Part shown: one piece after another, positions 1-7,596 of the stretch
Layout of the letters: each line of letters begins with the position of its first letter
Position numbering within the stretch: position 1 is the first letter of the stretch
Position numbers and translations under genes: made by a program
NCBI RefSeq assembly: GCF_000422565.1
Contig: NZ_AUMA01000017.1
Coordinates: forward strand, 18,650-82,649
Origin: Desulfovibrio aminophilus DSM 12254
GTDB taxonomy: Bacteria; Desulfobacterota; Desulfovibrionia; Desulfovibrionales; Desulfovibrionaceae
Direction: 5' to 3'
DNA: 64,000 nucleotides
Notes under the pieces: generated by a model
The model's database searches: none
What the model was told of the DNA's origin: nothing
What the model saw: the letters and a program-made list of their open reading frames with translations, nothing else

Positions 1-97
1 ACGTGGTCAATTCAATGAGGCGAAAAATACAATGATTTTAAAATATTACTTCAAACATAATGAAGGTCTGGCACCGGGCGGCGCCAAATGGAATGGA

Positions 98-580
98 TCA
101 ACGAAGAGGCGATTCGCCCCCGTCGTCCTGGAAACGACGCGCCGGGAAAGGAAATACTTCGGAAGCCGCATCCACGGCAGCGGACTCCACACGTTCGAAC
201 CAACGCTGGAACCATTCGGCCATGGCCCGCCCTTCCGGGGTGAGCACGATGCCCTGGCGGCGGCTGCCCCTCGACTCCACCAGCTTGAAGCCCAGGGCCT
301 TTTCACTCCGCTGGATCTTGCCCCAGGCGGCCCGATAGGACATGCCCAGGCTCTCGGCGGCCTTCTTCAACGAACCGAGGCGTTCGACCTGGAACAGGAG
401 TTGGGCGCGGCCCGCGCCGAAACACATGTCGCCGTCCCGCTCCAGCCATAAGTGCAGCCGCACGGTGGGGCTGGATGCGGACGCGGAGAGGCCCGCCATC
501 GGCCGGGCAGCGTGCTCCGCCTTCCTGGCCTTCTCGCGCCTGCCGCGCTCTTCCGGCTCCCGGGCCATACCCTCGTCCAT
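98..580 (-). CDS. ModE N-terminal-type winged-helix transcriptional regulator
   Basis: The 160-residue product has a winged helix-turn-helix of the ModE/LysR N-terminal type at about residues 50-125. The recognition region includes GSLKKAAESLGMSYRAAWGK and is followed by a wing with RGSRRQG. No TOBE (molybdate-binding) domain follows, so it is a stand-alone DNA-binding module and may not sense molybdate. The ATG at 580 was chosen because a good Shine-Dalgarno (AAGGGAG) lies just upstream. The reading frame stays open to 706, but that extension looks non-coding. The first 40 residues are charged and probably disordered. An inverted repeat at 637-650 is a candidate operator. The target genes are unknown. 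Confidence 0.8.
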   Translation of the reverse strand: MDEGMAREPEERGRREKARKAEHAARPMAGLSASASSPTVRLHLWLERDGDMCFGAGRAQLLFQVERLGSLKKAAESLGMSYRAAWGKIQRSEKALGFKLVESRGSRRQGIVLTPEGRAMAEWFQRWFERVESAAVDAASEVFPFPARRFQDDGGESPLR

Positions 581-636
581 GTCCACTCCCTTCGGCGCAC
601 GGACTCCCGTACGCTCGACACGATGCGGACATGTTA

Positions 637-650
637 TGTCAAAAATGACA
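637..650. promoter_or_regulatory. Candidate operator: TGTCA-AAAA-TGACA inverted repeat
   Basis: A perfect 5-bp inverted repeat with a 4-bp spacer lies about 57 bp upstream of the ModE-type regulator start. It sits where an autoregulatory operator would be expected. On the minus strand its outer half reads TTGACA, so it could also include a -35 element. This is inference from position and symmetry only. Confidence 0.3.
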
Positions 651-731
651 GAACGGCAGAAAAAGGGGATATGCGCCGATTTTGACACCAGATCACTTGT
701 TCCCAAGCAACCGGGCCACGCGGAAAAACAG

Positions 732-926
732 TTACTTCTTTCGTTCGCGGAGATTCTTGAAGGAAATGCCCGCCAGACAGCCCACCAGCGCGCCGAGGAG
801 AAGCCCGCGCTCCAGGCTCATGATGCCGGTCCAGCCCGCCAGCAAGCCCAGGGAGCCGCCCACGAGAATGCCCTTGGCCAGGGCTTCGAGCCAGAGTTCC
901 AGGTTCTTGTCGCGGTCGTCGGGCAT
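732..926 (-). CDS. Small membrane protein, unknown function
   Basis: This 64-residue protein has a charged N-terminus (MPDDRDKNLELW), then two hydrophobic segments at about residues 16-33 and 38-55 separated by a short polar turn, and ends in a basic tail (RERKK). The ATG at 926 is supported by AGGAGA 5-6 bp upstream. It lies 8 bp downstream of the PilZ-domain gene and is probably cotranscribed with it. No family is recognised beyond a glycine-rich two-helix membrane protein. Confidence 0.7.
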   Translation of the reverse strand: MPDDRDKNLELWLEALAKGILVGGSLGLLAGWTGIMSLERGLLLGALVGCLAGISFKNLRERKK

Positions 927-934
927 CTCGTCTC

Positions 935-1639
935 CTAGCGGGTAGTCGCGCGCGCGGACTGGAGCCACACGGGCGCGGAGTCTTCGAAGGCCACGCCGAT
1001 TCCCGGCAACCGTCGCGAAACGCCCCAGGGTCGAAACCAGCGCACCACGCACCGCACCGGGCCGCCCTGGTCCGGCGAATTCTCCTCGGGGAAGAGCAAC
1101 CACAGTTTCTGCCCGACCTCGAACACGCCGAAGGCCACCATGAAACAGCCCGTGGCCGAGACATTGGTGGTGACGGCGCGCTCCCCTTGTTCTGATGCCT
1201 GATCAGGGCCGCGCAGAATCAGGGCACTGTGGCTCACGTCATGGCGGTCGCTCATGCGCAGCGGCCGGGGGTGGAAGCCGGCGCATTCCTTGAGCAGGAA
1301 ACCGTCCATGTCCCGAGCCTGGCGTACCGTGGCGCCCAGGGACACTCCCCGGATGCCTCCCTGCTCCTGATTGTGCAGCAGCCGCAGCACTGGAAAATGC
1401 TCCAGCACGGCCTGAAGATTTTCCCGGTCACGGGCCGGGCAGCGGATCCAGGTGGGCAAGTCCAGCAGAATGCCGTTGTAAATCCGGCCCACGGCACCAG
1501 CAGGCCGGCCGCCGGGACCGTCGATGGCGTCGAAGGTCACGCCGAGACGCGCCAGCTCCTGTTCATAGGCGGAACGGGCGTCGCCGGGTTCAGCGACGAG
1601 AAGAACCCGGAGGCTGGCGATATCCGGCGGGCGTCTCAT
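935..1639 (-). CDS. PilZ-domain protein with receiver-like N-terminal region
   Basis: The 234-residue protein has an N-terminal alpha/beta region (about 1-120, starting RVLLVAEPGD) that resembles a degenerate receiver domain. A C-terminal PilZ-like domain follows (about 135-225). The second PilZ signature is present as NVSATG, followed by the barrel strands ending GIGVAFED. The upstream arginine pair typical of c-di-GMP binding is not clear, so ligand binding is uncertain. The start at 1639 (MRRPPDIASL) is preferred over an upstream ATG at 1708 that has no ribosome site and would run into the feo promoter. It is divergent from feo. Two diguanylate cyclases occur elsewhere in the window. Confidence 0.7.
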   Translation of the reverse strand: MRRPPDIASLRVLLVAEPGDARSAYEQELARLGVTFDAIDGPGGRPAGAVGRIYNGILLDLPTWIRCPARDRENLQAVLEHFPVLRLLHNQEQGGIRGVSLGATVRQARDMDGFLLKECAGFHPRPLRMSDRHDVSHSALILRGPDQASEQGERAVTTNVSATGCFMVAFGVFEVGQKLWLLFPEENSPDQGGPVRCVVRWFRPWGVSRRLPGIGVAFEDSAPVWLQSARATTR

Positions 1640-1738
1640 GCGCGTTTCTTCTCGCACAGAATACGGACGGAAACAAGGCGGCCTGGGAAACTCCGCCGGG
1701 ACGAGCATATTCCGATGACAATTTCTTCATTTTTCAAC

Positions 1739-1767
1739 TTGACAATGAAATTCATTATCATTAAATC
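1739..1767 (+). promoter_or_regulatory. feo operon promoter
   Basis: A consensus -35 hexamer TTGACA lies at 1739-1744. An AT-rich -10 region (TTAAAT at 1761-1766 or TAAATC at 1762-1767) follows at 16-17 bp spacing. The promoter lies about 40 bp before the first feo gene, and the Fur box covers its spacer. Confidence 0.6.
1741..1759 (+). promoter_or_regulatory. Fur box controlling the feo operon
   Basis: GACAATGAAATTCATTATC matches the classical 19-bp Fur consensus at 16 of 19 positions. It lies between the -35 and -10 elements of the feo promoter, so iron-loaded Fur would block RNA polymerase directly. Its place ahead of three ferrous-iron uptake genes makes the assignment strong. Confidence 0.88.
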
Positions 1768-1805
1768 CTGACTCGCCGGGGACACCCGGAAAGGATGAAA
1801 GACCC

Positions 1806-1967
1806 ATGCTGGAAAACATCGTCGTCATCGTCATCGTGGCCGCAGCCCTGGTTTACGTCGTCAGCCGCTTCGTCCGCACGGGCAAGCCCGGCTCAGGGTG
1901 CGGCGGCTGCTCCAGCCGGGGCTCCTGCCCTTCAGCCGACCGACGCGGCCCTGGTAACGACTGCTGA
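1806..1967 (+). CDS. FeoB-associated Cys-rich membrane protein
   Basis: This 53-residue protein was found by direct translation. One N-terminal transmembrane helix (about residues 4-20, IVVIVIVAAALVYVV) is followed by a cytoplasmic tail with Cys32, Cys35, Cys41 and a terminal Cys53 (CGGCSSRGSC). This is the layout of the FeoB-associated Cys-rich membrane protein family (PF12669), which usually lies beside feoB. It ends 13 bp before feoA and is the first gene downstream of the Fur-regulated promoter. The cysteines may handle Fe(II) on the inner side of FeoB. That role is inferred from family context and not proven. Confidence 0.82.
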   Translation: MLENIVVIVIVAAALVYVVSRFVRTGKPGSGCGGCSSRGSCPSADRRGPGNDC

Positions 1968-1980
1968 ACCGAGGAGAGAC

Positions 1981-2241
1981 ATGAGCACGCACTTCTGCTT
2001 GAGACAGGCCCAGGTGAATCAACGGCTGCGCATCCGCACCATCACGGCCAAAGGCGAACTGGGGCGGCGAATCCGCGACATGGGGCTGATCCCCAACACG
2101 GAAATCCGGGTCATCGGCAAGGCCCCCCTGCATGATCCGGTGGCCCTGCGCCTGTTGGACTTCACCCTGACCCTGCGCAACAGCGAGGCCGACCACATCA
2201 CCGTCGAGCCCCTGGCCGAGGAGGAAACCGTCCATGAGTAA
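1981..2241 (+). CDS. feoA: Ferrous iron transport protein A
   Basis: The 86-residue protein has the SH3-like fold sequence of FeoA. It shows the conserved stretch GRRIRDMGLIPNTEIRVIGK and the closing strands carrying RNSEADHITVEPL. FeoA is a small cytosolic partner thought to modulate FeoB. The start at 1981 follows GAGGAGAGAC. The 3' end overlaps feoB by 8 bp, which implies translational coupling. Transcription is expected from the Fur-controlled promoter at about 1740. Confidence 0.92.
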   Translation: MSTHFCLRQAQVNQRLRIRTITAKGELGRRIRDMGLIPNTEIRVIGKAPLHDPVALRLLDFTLTLRNSEADHITVEPLAEEETVHE

Positions 2242-4498
2242 AGGCGAAGCCCGCGTGCTCCAGATGTCCGCCCAAGGCGGCGAGCAGCCCGTCCACGCCG
2301 GGAAGGACGACATGGTCATCGCCCTGGCCGGAAACCCCAACTGCGGCAAGACCACCATGTTCAACGCCCTCACCGGCGCGCGGCAGCACGTGGGCAACTG
2401 GCCCGGCGTGACCGTGGAGAAGAAGACCGGCGTGCCCCATCTGGGCGATGCGGCCATGACCGTGGTGGATCTGCCCGGAACCTACTCGCTCACTGCCTAC
2501 AGCGAGGAAGAGGTGGTCGCCCGCAACTTCCTGGTGAATGAGCGCCCCGACGTGGTGGTGGACGTGCTCAACGCCGGAGCCCTGGAGCGCAACCTCTATC
2601 TCGCCGTGCAGTTCCTGGAGCTGGGGGTGCCGGTGGTCCTGGCCCTGAACATGATGGACGAGGTGCGCAAGGAGGGCAGGGAAATCGACGTGGCCCTTCT
2701 GGAAAAGCTCACCGGCTGTCCGGCGGTGGAGACCGTGGCCCGCGCGGCCCAGGGCACACGGGAACTGCTGACGGCCGCCCGCGCCCTCTCCTCCTCCCGC
2801 AAGGGGGAGGCCTGGAACCATCCCCTGCGCATCACCTACGGCTCCGACCTGGACCCCGTGCTCGGCGAGATGGAATGCCTCGTGGAGCGCAAGGGCCTGT
2901 TCGCGGGCAAGCTCCCGGCCCGTTGGGTGGCGCTCAAGTATTTGGAGGGCGACAGCCAGCTCGTGGCCATGGGCCGCGCCGCCAACCCCGCCCTGTCCGA
3001 GCGCCTGGAGGGCATGGTGACCAAGGTGGCCGATCACCTTCAGAAAACGCTCGACGCCACCCCCGACGCCATCATCGCCGACTACCGTTACGGTTGGATC
3101 GCGGGCATCGTGCGTCAGGCCGTGCGTCGCCCCGGAGTGGACGCCCAGCGCCTGTCCATCTCGGACCAGATGGACCGCGTCCTGACCCACCGGCTGGCCG
3201 GGCCGCTCATCATGATCGGCATCGTCTACCTCATCTACACCATCACCTTCACCCTGGGCGAGGTGCCCATGGGCTGGGTGGAGAACTTCTTCGGCTGGCT
3301 GGGCGACACGGCCACGGCCATCCTGCCCGAGGGCCTGCTGCGTTCACTGGTGGTCTCCGGCGTCATCGACGGCGTGGGCGGCGTCATGGGCTTCGTGCCG
3401 CTCATCCTGATCATGTTCCTGCTCATCTCGGCCCTGGAGGACTCCGGCTACATCGCGCGCATGGCCTACATGCTCGACCGCGTCTTCCGCATCTTCGGCC
3501 TGCACGGCACATCGGTGCTGCCCTTCATCGTCTCCGGCGGCATCGCGGGCGGCTGCGCCGTGCCCGGCGTCATGGCCACGCGCACCCTGCGCAGTCCCAA
3601 GGAAAAGCTGGCCACCCTGCTGGTCTCCCCGTTCATGACCTGCGGCGCGAAGATCCCGGTCTTCCTCATGCTGGCCGCGGCCTTCTTCCCCGGCGCCGAG
3701 GCCGACGTCATGTTCGCCATCACTCTCGCGGCCTGGGCCTCGGCCCTGCTCGTGGCCCGGCTCCTGCGCTCGACCATCATCAAGGGCGAGGCCACGCCCT
3801 TCGTCATGGAACTGCCCCCCTACCGCATCCCGACCCTACGCGGCGTGCTCATCCACACCTTCGAGCGCACCTACGAATACATCCGCAAGGCGGGCACGGT
3901 GATCCTGGCCATCTCCATCCTGCTATGGGCGGGCATGACCTTCCCCGCTTTGCCCGAGGAGACCGCGGCCGTCTTCCAGGACCGCCAGGCAGTCCTGGAG
4001 CAGCGCTTGGCCGAGGCCAAGACCGCGGGAGCCGCCGAGGAACAGGTGGCCGCCCTGGAACAGGAAAAGACCGCCGTGGCCGCCGCTGAAGCCGAAGCCG
4101 CCCTGGAGCACACCCTGGCCGGACGCCTGGGGCATGCCCTGGAGCCGATCTCCCGGCTGGCGGGCTTCAACTGGCGCGTGAACATCTCCCTGGTGGGCGG
4201 CTTCGCGGCCAAGGAAGTCATCGTTTCCACCCTGGGCACGGCCTACTCCCTGGGCGAGGTGGACGCCGAGGAGGCGACCCCGCTTTCCGAGAGCCTGGCC
4301 AACGACCCGGACTTCTCCAAGGCTTCCGCCATCGCGCTCATGGCCTTCACCCTGCTCTACGCCCCCTGCTTCGTGACCGTGGTGGCCATGGCCCGGGAAT
4401 CGAGCTGGAAGTGGGCCGGATTCAGCATGGTCTTCAACACCTTGCTGGCCTTCGTGGTGGCCGTGGGGCTCTATCAGGCCTCCCGACTGGCTTTCTGA
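2234..4498 (+). CDS. feoB: Ferrous iron transporter B (GTPase-permease)
   Basis: The 754-residue inner-membrane protein takes up Fe(II). The cytosolic G domain shows the G1 loop GNPNCGKTT (about 33-41), DLPGTYS near residue 80 and NMMD near residue 137. A helical regulatory domain follows, then about eight membrane helices with two gate domains. Near residues 580-630 an Ala/Glu/Gln-rich stretch predicts a coiled coil between membrane segments, which varies in this family. The start overlaps feoA and has GAGGAGGAAA upstream. A strong terminator follows at 4516. Confidence 0.95.
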   Translation: MSKGEARVLQMSAQGGEQPVHAGKDDMVIALAGNPNCGKTTMFNALTGARQHVGNWPGVTVEKKTGVPHLGDAAMTVVDLPGTYSLTAYSEEEVVARNFLVNERPDVVVDVLNAGALERNLYLAVQFLELGVPVVLALNMMDEVRKEGREIDVALLEKLTGCPAVETVARAAQGTRELLTAARALSSSRKGEAWNHPLRITYGSDLDPVLGEMECLVERKGLFAGKLPARWVALKYLEGDSQLVAMGRAANPALSERLEGMVTKVADHLQKTLDATPDAIIADYRYGWIAGIVRQAVRRPGVDAQRLSISDQMDRVLTHRLAGPLIMIGIVYLIYTITFTLGEVPMGWVENFFGWLGDTATAILPEGLLRSLVVSGVIDGVGGVMGFVPLILIMFLLISALEDSGYIARMAYMLDRVFRIFGLHGTSVLPFIVSGGIAGGCAVPGVMATRTLRSPKEKLATLLVSPFMTCGAKIPVFLMLAAAFFPGAEADVMFAITLAAWASALLVARLLRSTIIKGEATPFVMELPPYRIPTLRGVLIHTFERTYEYIRKAGTVILAISILLWAGMTFPALPEETAAVFQDRQAVLEQRLAEAKTAGAAEEQVAALEQEKTAVAAAEAEAALEHTLAGRLGHALEPISRLAGFNWRVNISLVGGFAAKEVIVSTLGTAYSLGEVDAEEATPLSESLANDPDFSKASAIALMAFTLLYAPCFVTVVAMARESSWKWAGFSMVFNTLLAFVVAVGLYQASRLAF

Positions 4499-4515
4499 TC
4501 CATTCCCGTCGTCCA

Positions 4516-4551
4516 GGCCGGGACCGGCGTTGCCGTTCCCGGCCTTTTTTT
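4516..4551 (+). terminator. Rho-independent terminator of the feo operon
   Basis: An 8-bp stem GGCCGGGA (4516-4523) pairs with TCCCGGCC (4537-4544) and is followed directly by a run of seven T residues. It ends feo transcription 18 bp after the feoB stop. Confidence 0.88.
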
Positions 4552-4623
4552 CCGCCCACGGCGCGGCTTCCCTTTCAGCGTGAAAATCCCTATGGTGCCC
4601 GCTGCCTGGAGGATTCACCGATC

Positions 4624-5595
4624 ATGAGCCGTGCCGCCGCCATCCTAACCGCCCTGCGCGACGTTCTGCGCAGCGGCGTCCGTCTGAGTCTCGATCTCTT
4701 CAAGATCATGATCCCGATCATCGTGGGTGTGAAGATCCTCAAGGAACTCGGACTGATCGCCTACCTGGCCTGGCCTCTGAAGCCGGTCATGGCCCTGGTG
4801 GGGCTCCCCGCCGAGATGGGCCTGGTCTGGGCCACGGCCATGTTCAACAACATCTACTCCGCCTTCATCGTGCTCGCCTCCCTGGCCGAAGGCGTGCCGT
4901 TGAACCAGGCCCAGGTCACGGTGCTGGCCTGCCTCATGCTCGTGGCCCACAACCTGCCCATCGAGCTGACCATCGTGCGCAAGTCGGGCCCGCGCCTGCC
5001 CTTCCAGTTCTTCACCCGGGTTCTGGGCGCCCTGGCCTTCGGCATGATCCTGAACCTCACCTATACGGCCACCGGCGCGCTCCAGGGGCCGGCCACGATC
5101 CTCTTCCAGGCGGCCGCTGGGCCGGAGCCCCTCTGGCGATGGGCCCTCGGCGAAATCCGCAATCTGGCCTCCATCTTCTGCATCATCACGAGCCTCATCG
5201 GACTCATGCGTCTGCTTCAGGCGCTGCGCCTGCTGGATCTCTGCAATGCGCTGCTGCGCCCCGTGCTGCGGATCATGGGCATCGGCCCCCGGGCGGCCAC
5301 CATCACCATCGTCGGTTTGGTCATGGGGCTGGCGTACGGCGGCGGGCTCATCATCCACGAAGCCCGCGAAGGCCAGGTCGAAGGCCGGGACGTCTTCGCC
5401 TCCCTGACCCTCATGGGCCTGTGCCACAGCCTCATCGAGGACACCCTGCTCATGCTGCTCATCGGCACGCACCTGTCCGGCATCCTCTGGGGCCGACTGC
5501 TCTTTTCCCTGGTCGCCACGGCCCTGCTCGTACGTATCGGCGCGCGGCTCTCCAACACCGCGCAGAACCGCTACCTCTGGGCCGAGGCCCGCTGA
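4624..5595 (+). CDS. Nucleoside-recognition (gate) domain membrane protein
   Basis: The 323-residue integral membrane protein has about eight hydrophobic segments. Two gate-type repeats occur, one near residues 20-130 and the second from about 200, containing GLAYGGGLIIHEAREG. This domain family (PF07670) is related to the gates of FeoB and nucleoside transporters, so transport is likely but the substrate is unknown. The start at 4624 follows GGAGG. The gene lies after the feo terminator and 14 bp before ridA, so it pairs with ridA and not with feo. Confidence 0.78.
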   Translation: MSRAAAILTALRDVLRSGVRLSLDLFKIMIPIIVGVKILKELGLIAYLAWPLKPVMALVGLPAEMGLVWATAMFNNIYSAFIVLASLAEGVPLNQAQVTVLACLMLVAHNLPIELTIVRKSGPRLPFQFFTRVLGALAFGMILNLTYTATGALQGPATILFQAAAGPEPLWRWALGEIRNLASIFCIITSLIGLMRLLQALRLLDLCNALLRPVLRIMGIGPRAATITIVGLVMGLAYGGGLIIHEAREGQVEGRDVFASLTLMGLCHSLIEDTLLMLLIGTHLSGILWGRLLFSLVATALLVRIGARLSNTAQNRYLWAEAR

Positions 5596-5609
5596 CACGG
5601 AGGAAAACG

Positions 5610-5999
5610 ATGGACGAGATCACGGTCATCCACACCGACAAGGCCCCGGCCGCCCTGGGACCATACTCCCAGGCCCTGGCCTGGAACGGACTGCTCGTCC
5701 TGAGCGGCCAGACCGGCCTGGACCCGGTCACGGGCGAACTCGTTTCCGATTTCGCCGGGCAGGTCCGGCAGGTGCTGGACAACCTCGGCGCGGTCCTGTC
5801 CCAGGCAGGGGCGGGCTTCGCCGACGTGCTGGCGGCGGATGTCTTCCTCACGGACATGGGCCGCTTCGCGGAGTTCAACGCCATCTACGCCGAGTATTTC
5901 CGGGAGCACAAACCGGCCCGGACCACGGTGGCGGTCAGCGCCCTGCCAAAAAACGGGCAGGTCGAGATCAAATTCCTGGCCCGGCTGCCCCGATCCTGA
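5610..5999 (+). CDS. ridA: RidA family enamine/imine deaminase
   Basis: The 129-residue protein is the usual size for the family. It has LGPYSQA near the N-terminus, SGQTGLDPVTGEL, and the C-terminal catalytic arginine in KPARTTV with NGQVEIK after it. RidA hydrolyses reactive 2-aminoacrylate and related imines made by PLP enzymes. The ATG at 5610 follows GGAGGAAAACG. The gene is 14 bp downstream of the gate-domain membrane protein, so the two probably form a short operon. The Phe-leader region begins about 50 bp later. Confidence 0.9.
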   Translation: MDEITVIHTDKAPAALGPYSQALAWNGLLVLSGQTGLDPVTGELVSDFAGQVRQVLDNLGAVLSQAGAGFADVLAADVFLTDMGRFAEFNAIYAEYFREHKPARTTVAVSALPKNGQVEIKFLARLPRS

Positions 6000-6049
6000 T
6001 CCGCGCCGCCGCTTGACAAGGGAGCCTCGAGAGGCGTAAGCGCTTGCTC

Positions 6050-6127
6050 ATGCAGACCCGGACCGACAGCCGCTTCTTTTTCTTCTTTTTCTTTAGCAGC
6101 GCCTGTGGTCTGGGGGTGCGCGAGTAA
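6050..6127 (+). CDS. Phenylalanine-rich leader peptide (attenuation control)
   Basis: This 25-codon ORF encodes MQTRTDSR, then seven consecutive Phe codons (6074-6094), then SSACGLGVRE and a TAA stop. Such a run is the hallmark of a phe-type attenuation leader. An in-frame TTG at 6044 has a better-spaced ribosome site (GAGAGG at 6029-6034) and may be the true start, adding two residues. The ORF ends 105 bp before an aldolase gene for the first step of aromatic synthesis. A TTGACA at 6013-6018 may belong to the promoter, but no good -10 was seen. The peptide has no role beyond ribosome positioning. Confidence 0.85.
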   Translation: MQTRTDSRFFFFFFFSSACGLGVRE

Positions 6128-6194
6128 GGTCGAAAACGAACACGAAACGCTCCCGAAGGCCGCAGGCATACCGCCCGCGGCCTTCGTCGTTTCG
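6061..6194 (+). promoter_or_regulatory. Phe-responsive transcription attenuator (helices 1:2, 2:3, 3:4)
   Basis: Three competing helices can be drawn. Helix 1:2 pairs GACC-g-ACAG (6061-6069) with CTGTGGTC (6103-6110), looping out all seven Phe codons. Helix 2:3 pairs GCCTGTGGTC (6101-6110) with GGCCGCAGGC (6158-6167): ten pairs, two of them G-U. Helix 3:4 pairs CGAAGGCCGC (6154-6163) perfectly with GCGGCCTTCG (6177-6186), extended by CGAAACG (6143-6149) with CGTTTCG (6188-6194). A ribosome stalled at Phe codons would cover segment 1, free segment 2 and break the 3:4 hairpin. The weak point is that no long U-run follows 3:4 (only TCGTTTCGG), so the stop signal may be weak or Rho-assisted. Confidence 0.78.
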
Positions 6195-6232
6195 GTCGCG
6201 GCGGATTCGGGACAATCCCCTGGGAGGCCGAC

Positions 6233-7027
6233 ATGCAACTGGGCAAATCCATCCGCATCGAGCGCATCATCAACCGCAACAACGGACGGACCATCATCGT
6301 CCCCCTGGACCACGGCGTCACCGTGGGCCCGCTGTACGGACTCGTGGACCTTCGAGCCACCGTGGACCAGATCGCCGACGGCGGGGCCAACGCCGTGCTC
6401 ATGCACAAGGGGCTGCCACGCTGCTCCCATCGCGGACGCGGCCGCGACGTGGGCCTCATCATCCACCTCTCGGCCAGCACCACCCTCTCGCCCCATCCCA
6501 ACGCCAAGGCCCTGGTTGGCACGGTGGAGGACGCACTGAAGCTCGGCGCGGACGGCGTCTCCGTGCATATCAACATGGGCGACGAAACCGAGGGCCGCAT
6601 GCTGGCCGACCTGGGCCAGATGGCGGCCAAGGCCAACGAATGGGGAATGCCGCTCCTGGCCATGATGTACGCGCGCGGACCGGCCATCAAGAACCCCTAC
6701 GACCCGGATCTGGTGGCCCACTGCGCCCGGGTGGCCCTGGAACTGGGCGCGGACATCGTCAAGGTGCCCTACACCGGCGACCCCGAAAGTTTCGAACGCG
6801 TGGTTGAGGCCTGCTGCGTACCGGTGGTCATCGCCGGAGGGCCCAAGATGGACGACACGCGCAGCCTGGTCCAGATGGTCCACGACTCGGTGCGGGCCGG
6901 AGGCGCCGGGCTTTCCGTGGGCCGCAACATCTTCCAGCACGAGCAGCCCGCCCGCCTGCTGGCGGCCCTGGGCAAGGTGGTGCATGAGGATTGGAGCGTG
7001 GATCAGGCCATGGCGCTGCTGGCCTGA
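6233..7027 (+). CDS. DhnA-type class I aldolase, probable 2-amino-3,7-dideoxy-D-threo-hept-6-ulosonate (ADTH) synthase
   Basis: The 264-residue TIM-barrel enzyme belongs to the DhnA/FbaB group. It shows GRTIIVPLDHGVT (Asp26, His27), MMYARGP (Tyr146) and the Schiff-base lysine in VKVPYTGD (Lys177), then a phosphate-binding end with GGPK and SVGRN. The opening GKSIRIERIINRNNGRT closely resembles archaeal-type ADTH synthases, which start the DAHP-independent route to 3-dehydroquinate. A fructose-bisphosphate aldolase function is the main alternative. The Phe attenuator directly upstream argues for the aromatic pathway. GGGAGG precedes the ATG. The gene is monocistronic here. A GC-rich hairpin lies at 7039-7076, with T residues only 25 bp later. 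Confidence 0.82.
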   Translation: MQLGKSIRIERIINRNNGRTIIVPLDHGVTVGPLYGLVDLRATVDQIADGGANAVLMHKGLPRCSHRGRGRDVGLIIHLSASTTLSPHPNAKALVGTVEDALKLGADGVSVHINMGDETEGRMLADLGQMAAKANEWGMPLLAMMYARGPAIKNPYDPDLVAHCARVALELGADIVKVPYTGDPESFERVVEACCVPVVIAGGPKMDDTRSLVQMVHDSVRAGGAGLSVGRNIFQHEQPARLLAALGKVVHEDWSVDQAMALLA

Positions 7028-7212
7028 CGCTGTTCAGCGGGCGGCGGCTCGCTGGGAATTCCCGCAGTCGCCGCCCCTGAGCCCTTGGCCTGGGCCGGTT
7101 TGATTTTTTTCTCCCGGCGGATTGTCTTTCCAGCGGGAAATATGTATCCATCCCCGAGGATTGCCGTTCAATCAGGGCGATGGCGCGGACCACGCCAGCA
7201 GGGAGGGAGCCG

Positions 7213-7596
7213 ATGCCTTACGACAAAAACATGCGCATCCTGGTGGTGGACGACTTCTCCACCATGCGCAAGATCATCAAGAACATCCTGCGCCAGCTGG
7301 AACTGACCAACGTGGTCGAAGCCGACGACGGCACCACGGCCTGGGAGGTTCTCAACCGGGACAACATCGATTTCATCGTCTCGGACTGGAACATGCCCAA
7401 GATGAGCGGCATCGAACTGCTGCGCAAGGTCCGGGCCAGCGAGGAATACGCGGCCACGCCATTCCTCATGGTCACGGCCGAGGCCCAGCAGGAGAACATC
7501 ATCGAGGCTGTCCAAGCCAAGGTTTCCAACTACATCGTCAAACCCTTCACCCCCGAGACCCTGGCCCAGAAGATCGACAAGATTTTCGGCAAATAG
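7213..7596 (+). CDS. cheY: CheY-type chemotaxis response regulator
   Basis: This 127-residue single receiver domain has acidic residues Asp13-Asp14, phospho-acceptor Asp58 in VSDWNMPKMSG, MVTAEA for the switch Thr and YIVKPF for the conserved Lys. The stretch DFSTMRKIIKNIL is typical of flagellar-motor CheY. It binds FliM when phosphorylated. The start at 7213 follows GGGAGG. No chemotaxis kinase genes are adjacent. The gene has its own bidirectional terminator, shared with the convergent HPt gene. Confidence 0.9.
   Translation: MPYDKNMRILVVDDFSTMRKIIKNILRQLELTNVVEADDGTTAWEVLNRDNIDFIVSDWNMPKMSGIELLRKVRASEEYAATPFLMVTAEAQQENIIEAVQAKVSNYIVKPFTPETLAQKIDKIFGK

Noticed and set aside
1..97. Possible gene end or promoter at the left edge
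   Set aside because: The AT-rich 97 bp show no ORF with support, no clear hairpin and no recognisable motif.
2198..3190. Long minus-strand ORF across feoB (and similar ones across nuo, aroC and others)
   Set aside because: GC-rich codon bias in the real genes opens the opposite frames; the translations are His/Gly/Gln-rich low-complexity shadows.
6074..6094. Pyrimidine-rich tract first read as a simple low-complexity repeat or a U-rich terminator tail
   Set aside because: It lies inside a 25-codon ORF and encodes seven Phe codons in frame, with no stem just before it, so a leader peptide explains it better.
5968..6690. Long minus-strand ORF with a poly-Lys stretch over the leader
   Set aside because: It is the antisense shadow of the Phe codons and of the aldolase gene and has no ribosome site or family similarity.
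7039..7110. Hairpin and T-run after the aldolase gene as a standard terminator
   Set aside because: The stem (7039-7046 with 7069-7076) and the T-run (from 7104) are about 25 bp apart, so it does not meet the usual geometry; not listed as a terminator.
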